NCBI GenBank assembly: GCA_044340485.1
Contig: JBIITN010000028.1
Span: 1-20,609 of the forward strand
Reading direction: 5' to 3'
Origin: UBA2093 sp044340485
GTDB taxonomy: Bacteria; Actinomycetota; Acidimicrobiia; Acidimicrobiales; Ilumatobacteraceae
DNA length: 20,609 nt
Part shown: positions 15,173 through 20,609 of the stretch, in pieces
Numbering within the stretch: the stretch's first letter is position 1
Layout: every line of letters begins with the position of its first letter
The notes under the pieces: generated by a model
The model's database searches: none
Told to the model about the DNA's origin: nothing
Seen by the model: only the letters and a program-made list of their open reading frames with translations
Program-made: the position numbers and the translations under genes

Positions 15173-15177
15173 TCTCC
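15173..15177 (-). promoter_or_regulatory. Ribosome-binding site deciding the MscS start
   Basis: Read on the minus strand, GGAGA stands 4 bases before the ATG at 15168. No comparable sequence precedes the upstream ATG at 15246, which favours the 306-aa protein. Confidence 0.7.
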
Positions 15178-15212
15178 AGCGTAGATGGCTGATGTGGTGA
15201 GCGGGTGTCTCA

Positions 15213-15218
15213 TACAAT
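15213..15218 (+). promoter_or_regulatory. Candidate -10 box of the glycosyltransferase gene
   Basis: TACAAT matches 5 of 6 consensus bases and ends 6 bases before the ATG at 15225. Transcription would start at or next to the A of the start codon, giving a leaderless message. No convincing -35 box is seen 17 bp upstream. Confidence 0.4.
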
Positions 15219-15224
15219 TGCCCA

Positions 15225-16181
15225 ATGGCAACAGCGACCGATGCATCTGTCACCGTGATCGTGCCAACATTTGAACAACCAATTTTGCTCGCGCGCGCAC
15301 TCACATCCTTGCGGGACCAAACTAATGCGTCTGTACATGTCCTAGTGGTGAACAACGGAGGCGATCCTGCACCTGTTGATCAGGTAGTTCGCGTGATCAC
15401 GTCGTCGTCTTCGTCGCTAGCTAACGCAATCACGGTTCGTCATCTCAGCGACCGTACGGCGCGTGGTGCTCTTCTTCGAGATGCGTTTTCCGACGTGGCG
15501 ACACCATATGTGGCGATTCTTGATGAATCGCAGACCTGGCAGCCAACGTGTGCAGCAATGGTTGTGCGATATCTGAAAGACAACACCACTGCGTCGGCGG
15601 TGTGCGTGGGCTATGCCATAGCGCAAGAAAAAATGATTGAAGAACGCGTGTGGCCTCGTCTTAATAAGGCAACACAGATCTCTGATGGCGACGTATCGCT
15701 CACTTCATTGTTGTCAGGTATCGATCTTCCCGAGCATTCGTTTGTGTATCGACGCGACGCAATTACTAATGCTGGGGGCGTCAACTCGTCACTTGAGTAT
15801 GTGGCGATGTGGGATCTGAATGTTCGTATTGCTTCTGATGGGTCAATTGGTGTTATTCCAACGCCGCTTGCAACCTTGCATGTTCTGGAACGCACCACTG
15901 ACGATGACAACGAGCACCGCAGCAACGTGGAAGCAGAACGTCATCATTTGGTAACACTGTGGCTGAATGAGGTGCTGCCGGGTGGGGCAAATAAAGGTCA
16001 ATGCGCTCTCGATGCGTTGGCACATAGAAACCGCGAGACAGAACTTGAGCAATTGCGTACTGAGAATGCTGCGTTACGAAAAGAGATTGCAAGTTTTCAC
16101 GGGCTGTCATCGCGGGCACTTCGCGCCGCACTGCAGCCCACAAAGCTCCTGCGTGCGGTGCAACGACGCACAAAAAAGTGA
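15225..16181 (+). CDS. Family 2 glycosyltransferase with C-terminal coiled coil
   Basis: A 318-aa GT-A fold protein. The N-terminal nucleotide-sugar part is clear: VTVIVPTFEQPILLARALTSL, then VHVLVVNNGGDPAP. The place of the metal-binding DxD reads VAILDESQTW, so the second Asp of the usual LDxDD is replaced by Ser. Activity may be altered or metal binding may differ. The acceptor side contains SFVYRRDAITNAGGVNSSLEYVAMWDLNVRIA, resembling the ED/WD-type end of GT2 domains. Residues about 268-290 (RNRETELEQLRTENAALRKE, in part) form a short coiled coil, and the tail is basic (KLLRAVQRRTKK), possibly touching membrane or partner. The stop codon overlaps the GTG start of the HAD gene, so the two are translationally coupled. 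A role in surface polysaccharide synthesis is likely. Confidence 0.88.
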   Translation: MATATDASVTVIVPTFEQPILLARALTSLRDQTNASVHVLVVNNGGDPAPVDQVVRVITSSSSSLANAITVRHLSDRTARGALLRDAFSDVATPYVAILDESQTWQPTCAAMVVRYLKDNTTASAVCVGYAIAQEKMIEERVWPRLNKATQISDGDVSLTSLLSGIDLPEHSFVYRRDAITNAGGVNSSLEYVAMWDLNVRIASDGSIGVIPTPLATLHVLERTTDDDNEHRSNVEAERHHLVTLWLNEVLPGGANKGQCALDALAHRNRETELEQLRTENAALRKEIASFHGLSSRALRAALQPTKLLRAVQRRTKK

Positions 16182-18181
16182 CCATGATCTCAACAGTGGC
16201 GCAACGTATTGATGATCTGAAGTTTGATACCGGGTTGTGTGATGTGTTGTCGGTTGACGTTTTTGACACGTTGATCACGCGGTCTGTTGCACAACCGAGC
16301 CACGTATTTGCGGTGCTCGAGCGCGAATTGTTATCCAACGCATCATCACCACGTGAGGCGCAGCTGTATGACGGTTTTGCAAGAGTGCGCCTATTAGTTG
16401 AACGGCGGGCACGTGAGAACAAAGCAAAAACGTCTCCGTACGCAGACGTCACGTTGGACGAGATCTACATCGAGATTCGTCGTGAACTGAAGATTTCCTT
16501 TGCTGATAGCCAGCGCATTGCTGAACGAGAAATGGCACTTGAGCGTGACATGGTGGTCGCGGTTCCTCACACCGTCGCAGCAATCACGCGCGCACGCGAG
16601 GTGGGCGTTCGCGTCATTGCGGTGAGCGATAACTACATGTCATCGAAACAGTTGCTCATGATGTTTGAAGCTGCTGGCATTGTTGGGTTTTCGCTTGATG
16701 ATGTGTTTGTGAGTTGTGAACTCGGCGGAACAAAGTCGAACGGTCAGATTTGGCCAGTCGTCCTGCAACGAATTACGACCCCAGTACATCGCATTATTCA
16801 CGTGGGTGATCATGAGGAAGCAGACGGCTCTGCGGCGAGCGCAGCGGGGCTGTCAGTGGTTATCGACGATCGCATGAATCGATCACATCGTTTTCCGATT
16901 AATACCACTCCGGCGGTGCTCACCCATTCGCGTCTTGAAGCTTCCGTGCGGGACCAACTGTGCGAATCAGAATGGGATGCGCACACGGTGATGGGTGGCA
17001 CGACGGCTGCACTAATCGTGAGCGCTCAAATCACATCACTTGATGAAGCACTGATGCGTGATCCCACGGCGCGTGTGTATTTTGCTGCTCGCGACGGATT
17101 TCTCGCACATCAACTATGGAACGACGTGCGTGTGGGGCAGGGGAAACCCCGCGCTGAGTACCTACACGTGTCGCGATCAGTGTTGTGGCGTACCAGTCCG
17201 AACTTCAAACCGAGTCGCCTTGTTGGCCCGCGAGAGACATTGACACTTGCACGGCTTGCGCATCGCTTGGAGATGCCACTACTTGTTGACTTGGTAACCG
17301 ATTGCGACGCCAGCACTATGCTGACTGCGCAACAAGCCTGGGACATCATTGAAAAATATCGTGTGCAAGTAGACGCAGTTACAGCGCAACATCGTGCGCT
17401 TGCGGTTGAATACGTGCGTAGCAAAGGTTTGTTGCAACCCGGCCGTCACTTTGTGGTCGATCTTGGTTGGACAGGTTCAAGCTTGGCCGATCTAGCCGCG
17501 CTTGTTCACGCAGAAAGCAATGGGGAAGCAATAGTTGAGGGATTGTTTCTTGGTCTGTATTGGGACGCCACACACATTCGTACACGTTTCCCCATGCACA
17601 CGTTTGCTACTAATGACATGGCCACTGGTGACCAGCAACGCGCATTACTCGCATCCCACGCGGTGATCGAAGCATTAATCACTGCGCCACATGGCTCGGT
17701 TGTTGGGTTTTGTCGTCACGGTTCCGCCGTGGAGCCCGTATTGGCCGAACAACATGTGGAACAACAAGAGTTTGCACGCGTCATTGGCAAAGTGTGCGAC
17801 GTTGCGTCAACCACTGCACGACAGATTGTGACGGGCACGCACCCCTCTGGTGTCACGTTGGAAGACGTCACAGGAGATGGCGTGTGGGCATCAATCATGC
17901 AGACAGTGCATACACCTCGACCTGAGGAGATAGAACTCTTTGGTTCTATTCGACTCGTTATTGCTATTGATCATGCCGATGATGGCGTGTATTTAGTGCC
18001 ACGTACATGGCCGGTAGGTGGAATTGTGGATGTGCACGATTCATTGCTGCGCGGTCACTGGTTACGCGGCACTGTGGCATCGCCGAATTATCGCGGCAAA
18101 CACGCCGACGAGATTCGATCGATGATCAATGTGTGGCCCGAAGTGGGGCACGACTGGGTCGCTCTTACGCGACCATCATGA
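16178..18181 (+). CDS. Large HAD-superfamily protein (COG5610-like), glycan-cluster type
   Basis: A 667-aa protein whose first 240 residues are a HAD-like domain. Motif I is VDVFDTLITR (likely nucleophile D27), motif II is in VIAVSDNYMSSKQL, motif III is the K of GGTKSNGQIW, and motif IV is HVGDHEEADGSAASAAG. The remaining 400 or so residues are unrecognised. They include a conserved-looking VYFAARDGFLAHQLW and a LHVSRSVLWR block, and HFVVDLGWTGSSLADL. Proteins of this design are typically found beside glycosyltransferases in surface polysaccharide loci, sometimes fused to them. The substrate is unknown; a phosphosugar is possible. The GTG at 16178 overlaps the glycosyltransferase stop (GTGA). 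An ATG two codons later (16184) is an alternative start. Confidence 0.85.
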   Translation: MTMISTVAQRIDDLKFDTGLCDVLSVDVFDTLITRSVAQPSHVFAVLERELLSNASSPREAQLYDGFARVRLLVERRARENKAKTSPYADVTLDEIYIEIRRELKISFADSQRIAEREMALERDMVVAVPHTVAAITRAREVGVRVIAVSDNYMSSKQLLMMFEAAGIVGFSLDDVFVSCELGGTKSNGQIWPVVLQRITTPVHRIIHVGDHEEADGSAASAAGLSVVIDDRMNRSHRFPINTTPAVLTHSRLEASVRDQLCESEWDAHTVMGGTTAALIVSAQITSLDEALMRDPTARVYFAARDGFLAHQLWNDVRVGQGKPRAEYLHVSRSVLWRTSPNFKPSRLVGPRETLTLARLAHRLEMPLLVDLVTDCDASTMLTAQQAWDIIEKYRVQVDAVTAQHRALAVEYVRSKGLLQPGRHFVVDLGWTGSSLADLAALVHAESNGEAIVEGLFLGLYWDATHIRTRFPMHTFATNDMATGDQQRALLASHAVIEALITAPHGSVVGFCRHGSAVEPVLAEQHVEQQEFARVIGKVCDVASTTARQIVTGTHPSGVTLEDVTGDGVWASIMQTVHTPRPEEIELFGSIRLVIAIDHADDGVYLVPRTWPVGGIVDVHDSLLRGHWLRGTVASPNYRGKHADEIRSMINVWPEVGHDWVALTRPS

Positions 18182-18194
18182 TGTGATGTACCGA

Positions 18195-19526
18195 TCAGGG
18201 ACCAGAGAACTGGAATGCAGGAGCTGATTCGCCAGCCTTGTTGACCACTGCTGGTGCATGATCATCTTCATAGCGAGTCAACTCTGCGCGTCCCACAACC
18301 TGCCAGTGCACTTCGTCTGGACCATCAGCAAGTCGCAATGTTCGCTGTGATGCATACATGCGTGCAAGTGGTGTCCAGTTCGACACACCAGTTGCACCAT
18401 GGATCTGAATCGCTTCATCGATGATCTGACAAGCACGGATGGGCACCATTGCCTTTACAGCGCTGATCCACACGCGTGCTTCGGCGTTGCCCATGGTGTC
18501 CATTGCTTTTGCGGCCCGCAACACCATAAGACGCATCGCCTCAATCTCGATACGCGCCTTTGCGATGACTTCGGTGTTTTTGCCCAACTTTGCAAGTGGC
18601 TTGCCAAATGCCTCACGGTTGAGACCGCGACGGATCATCAATTCGAGAGCTTTTTCTGCTGCACCAATGGAACGCATGCAATGATGAATGCGACCAGGTC
18701 CGAGACGTAATTGCGAGATTTCAAATCCGCGACCTTCGCCCCACAACATGTTGGTGTCGGGAACGCGTACGTCATTGAAACGCAGATGCATGTGGCCATG
18801 TGGCGCATCGTCTTCACCAAAAACGTCCATCGCACCGAGAACCTCGATACCTGGGGTGTTCATTGGGACAAGGATTTGTGACTGGCGCTTGTGCGGTGGC
18901 GCATCGGGATTGGTCTGGACCATCACGATGAGAATCTTGCAACGTGGATCGCCTGCACCAGACGCGTAGTACTTCTGACCGGTAATCACCCATTCGTTGC
19001 CATCTTTCACTGCACGACAACGAACGTTTTTGGCATCAGACGATGCGACATCGGGTTCGGTCATACAGAACGCAGAACGAATCTCGCCATGAAGAAGTGG
19101 TTCAAGCCACTGCTTTTTCTGTTCTGGAGTTCCGACGCGCTCAAGCACTTCCATATTTCCGGTGTCGGGAGCTGAACAGTTCAAACATTCAGAGGCGATG
19201 GAGTTTTTGCCAAGCTCGGCCGCAATGTATGCGTAGTCAAGGTTCGACAATCCTTCACCGGTTTCAGCGTTTGGAAGAAAGAAGTTCCACAGACCTTGCT
19301 GTTTTGCTTTTGTCTTAATCGACTCGAGAAGCTCGAGCTGTCCGGGGCCATATCCCCAGTGCTCAGCGCGACCTTCGCCAAGGCGGTAAAACTCTTCAGT
19401 CTTTGGTTCGACCTCTTCGGCGATGAATTTCTTCACTGCTTCAAACAGCGGCAACGCCTTTGGAGACATTGCAAGATTCATTGCATCGTCTGTGGCAATT
19501 CCGGAGTGCATTCCTGGTGCGGGCAT
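18195..19526 (-). CDS. Acyl-CoA dehydrogenase (ACAD10/11-like branch)
   Basis: A 443-aa FAD enzyme that introduces the alpha-beta double bond of acyl-CoA in beta-oxidation. I chose the ATG at 19526 because AAAGGA lies 6 bases upstream; a TTG at 19544 would add six residues. Landmarks are the N-terminal helical domain (about 20-150), the beta domain with the FAD/substrate strand FCMTEPDVASSDAKNV and the WVITGQKYYASGAGD segment, and the C-terminal helical domain with RIHHCMRSIGAAEKALELM, REAFGKPLAKL, and the FAD-binding IQIHGATGVSN. Length and the GDPRCKILIVMVQTNPDAPPHKRQ loop fit the longer ACAD10/11-like enzymes, some of which act on 4-hydroxy- or branched acyl-CoAs. It is convergent with the HAD gene, 13 bp away. 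Confidence 0.95.
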   Translation of the reverse strand: MPAPGMHSGIATDDAMNLAMSPKALPLFEAVKKFIAEEVEPKTEEFYRLGEGRAEHWGYGPGQLELLESIKTKAKQQGLWNFFLPNAETGEGLSNLDYAYIAAELGKNSIASECLNCSAPDTGNMEVLERVGTPEQKKQWLEPLLHGEIRSAFCMTEPDVASSDAKNVRCRAVKDGNEWVITGQKYYASGAGDPRCKILIVMVQTNPDAPPHKRQSQILVPMNTPGIEVLGAMDVFGEDDAPHGHMHLRFNDVRVPDTNMLWGEGRGFEISQLRLGPGRIHHCMRSIGAAEKALELMIRRGLNREAFGKPLAKLGKNTEVIAKARIEIEAMRLMVLRAAKAMDTMGNAEARVWISAVKAMVPIRACQIIDEAIQIHGATGVSNWTPLARMYASQRTLRLADGPDEVHWQVVGRAELTRYEDDHAPAVVNKAGESAPAFQFSGP

Positions 19527-19532
19527 GAGATG

Positions 19533-19538
19533 TCCTTT
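19533..19538 (-). promoter_or_regulatory. Shine-Dalgarno sequence deciding the acyl-CoA dehydrogenase start
   Basis: AAAGGA on the minus strand is followed by 6 bases and then the ATG at 19526. It is one of the few strong ribosome-binding sites in the window, and it falls inside the frame opened by the upstream TTG (19544), which it therefore argues against. Confidence 0.7.
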
Positions 19539-19583
19539 CGACAATCGCTATGGCCAACATTAGGCGTTTTTCGGGCGTCAGTC

Positions 19584-20207
19584 TCAGTTGGCGGAAGTAG
19601 CGAGGGACGCCTCGTGCTGGCGGGCTTCCTCTGAGTGGTGCCAGCGCCATGCCCGTACAAGCATGTAGGTGACACACGGGGCAAAAATGAAGTTTGGTGC
19701 CATGAGAATGAGGTCACGTTGGGCCAGACCATAGAACAGCCATGAGAAGTTCGACATCAGTGTGATTGAGAGACTCACTACTGAAAGTCCGTGAAGATTG
19801 CGCGTTCGATATACGTGAAGTGTTGGCGGAATGATCGAGGTGGTGCTGATGAGAATCGCGAAAATACCAACGAGAGATGTCGACACTGTGGCGCCGGCGA
19901 GAGCAAGGACAACGGCCAGAACCGCTCCACTAAGAAGTAACAGGTACGTGAGCGCACGATGGCGCAACAACACTGATGCAATTACTAACTGCGCCGCGAT
20001 GAACGAACCATTTGATACGTACACAACAGGATCTGCCTGCATGATGCCAAAGGTGAACCATTGCACTGATCCGACAATTGCATGAACAGTCCCAATAGGC
20101 GAGATGCCATGTGGCGTGTCGTGACGCACCACGCGAAATGCTTGTGGCCACACAAACGAGATGCTCAAAATGAGACACCATGCGCCAAGAAAACTAGTGA
20201 GGGACAT
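19584..20207 (-). CDS. Two-repeat PQ-loop / SWEET-like membrane protein
   Basis: A 207-aa membrane protein with about seven helices arranged as 3+1+3. Residues about 5-82 and 113-186 are two copies of the PQ-loop/MtN3 unit. Each has a proline motif in its first helix (WPQAF at 20-24; IPPTL at 126-130), a basic-GxS turn (TPHGISPIG; RNLHGLSVVS), a W-x3-G helix (W50-G54; W156-G160) and an asparagine at the start of its third helix (N66; N172). Helix 4 (about 86-105) links the halves. Such asparagines and prolines are important in sugar-transporting SWEETs. Bacterial relatives are usually single-unit SemiSWEETs of about 90 aa. Sugar or small-solute passage is possible, but the substrate is unknown. 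It starts 37 bp after mgsA. Confidence 0.8.
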   Translation of the reverse strand: MSLTSFLGAWCLILSISFVWPQAFRVVRHDTPHGISPIGTVHAIVGSVQWFTFGIMQADPVVYVSNGSFIAAQLVIASVLLRHRALTYLLLLSGAVLAVVLALAGATVSTSLVGIFAILISTTSIIPPTLHVYRTRNLHGLSVVSLSITLMSNFSWLFYGLAQRDLILMAPNFIFAPCVTYMLVRAWRWHHSEEARQHEASLATSAN

Positions 20208-20212
20208 CTACA

Positions 20213-20263
20213 AACTCATCGTTCATGACTGGGCCTTAATGAACTTATCGTTCATGACTGGGC
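20213..20263. repeat. Tandem duplication at the mgsA stop codon
   Basis: A 22-base unit occurs at 20213-20234 and 20242-20263 (29-bp period) and differs at one base; both copies contain ATCGTTCATGACTGGGC. The right copy encodes the last residues and the TAA stop (20245-20247) of mgsA. The left copy lies in the short gap before the SWEET-like gene. Between them ATGAAC-N5-GTTCAT can form a six-pair hairpin (20239-20255) over the stop codon. Confidence 0.9.
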
Positions 20264-20609
20264 ACAAGTCGGGTGTAGCGGTCAGAGATTAGTGGTGACG
20301 ACAAAATGAAATCTGCCGTTGCGCGATTACATCCAACGGGAATGTTCCACACCACCGCGATGCGAAGAAGTGCTTTCACGTCGGGGTCATGGGGTTGTGA
20401 TTCCAGCGGATCCCAGAAAAACAACATCACGTCTACTTTGCCTTCTGAAATACGTGCACCAATTTGTAGGTCACCACCTAGTGGGCCACTGCGCAGGCGT
20501 TCTACATCAAGACCGGTTCGTTCTTGTACAAGGCGACCCGTAGTGCCAGTTCCAATCAATGTGTGTTGTGCCAGTACATCGCGATGTTCCTGCACCCACT
20601 GAAGAAGTT
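20245..20609 (-). CDS. mgsA: Methylglyoxal synthase (N-terminus cut by window end)
   Basis: The frame stays open to the right edge (residues LLQW precede the first in-window GTG, 20595), so about 20 N-terminal residues are missing. The enzyme turns dihydroxyacetone phosphate into methylglyoxal and phosphate, a bypass of lower glycolysis that relieves phosphosugar stress. Family signatures are the phosphate-binding TGTTGRLV, SGPLGGDLQIGA with the catalytic aspartate of GGD, FFWDPLESQPHDPDVKALLR with the conserved histidine, and NIPVGCNRATADFILSSPL. The usual GGDQQ reads GGDLQ here. It is the first of three minus-strand genes with the SWEET-like protein and the acyl-CoA dehydrogenase. Its stop codon lies in a short tandem duplication. 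Confidence 0.95.
   Translation of the reverse strand, partial: LLQWVQEHRDVLAQHTLIGTGTTGRLVQERTGLDVERLRSGPLGGDLQIGARISEGKVDVMLFFWDPLESQPHDPDVKALLRIAVVWNIPVGCNRATADFILSSPLISDRYTRLVPSHER

Noticed and set aside
15169..15246. 26-residue N-terminal extension of the MscS protein
   Set aside because: It would overlap the divergent glycosyltransferase start, and a GGAGA site supports the ATG at 15168.
15853..16452. 199-aa minus-strand frame across the glycosyltransferase/HAD junction
   Set aside because: Antisense to two genes with clear family motifs; composition typical of a shadow frame.

Overview
The window looks like chromosomal DNA from an actinobacterium of moderate GC content. A free-living member of Acidimicrobiia is the best guess. 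This rests on the nadD / LCP-like / rsfS neighbourhood, a class II DAHP synthase, a CYP125-like cytochrome P450, an acyl-CoA dehydrogenase and a short sigma factor of unusual sequence. It is inference from gene content; there is no rRNA here to settle it. Coding is dense. No stretch of more than about 150 bases lacks a gene, and I saw no insertion sequence, prophage or CRISPR array.

Positions 1-3088. The 3' part of guaB (IMP dehydrogenase) is followed by an endonuclease/exonuclease/phosphatase-family protein. A cytochrome P450 lies convergent to these. A 97-aa protein of unknown function is divergent from the P450, only 36 bp away.

Positions 3036-8089, minus strand. A sigma-70 family factor ends at a clear hairpin terminator. 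Next come class II DAHP synthase, a beta-lactamase-fold serine hydrolase, an unknown 153-aa protein and an MFS exporter-like protein, closely spaced (gaps 8, 54 and 6 bp) and probably one transcript.

Positions 8090-10353, plus strand. nadD, a divergent LCP-like membrane protein that lacks the family's catalytic arginines, and rsfS form a coupled operon.

Positions 10377-13404 are the most interesting part. A complete molybdate ABC transporter (modA-modB-modC, minus strand, joined by ATGA overlaps) is divergently paired with a plus-strand regulator. That regulator joins a PadR-type winged helix to a C-terminal Mop/TOBE molybdate-binding domain. ModC lacks the Mop domain that many ModC proteins carry. 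The 63-bp gap between modA and the regulator holds two opposed promoter-like signals with an inverted repeat across them. The arrangement suggests a ModE-like molybdate switch built on a PadR scaffold.

Positions 13440-18181. tRNA-Ala(GGC), a DUF4328-type membrane protein, an MscS-family channel, and a translationally coupled pair made of a family 2 glycosyltransferase and a large HAD-domain protein, probably for a surface glycan.

Positions 18195-20609, minus strand. A methylglyoxal synthase (cut by the window edge), a two-repeat SWEET-like membrane protein and an acyl-CoA dehydrogenase.

Two short tandem duplications (27- and 29-bp periods) sit exactly on the stop codons of rsfS and mgsA. 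Several genes have a -10-like hexamer 6-9 bases before the start codon and no clear Shine-Dalgarno sequence, which suggests leaderless transcripts.
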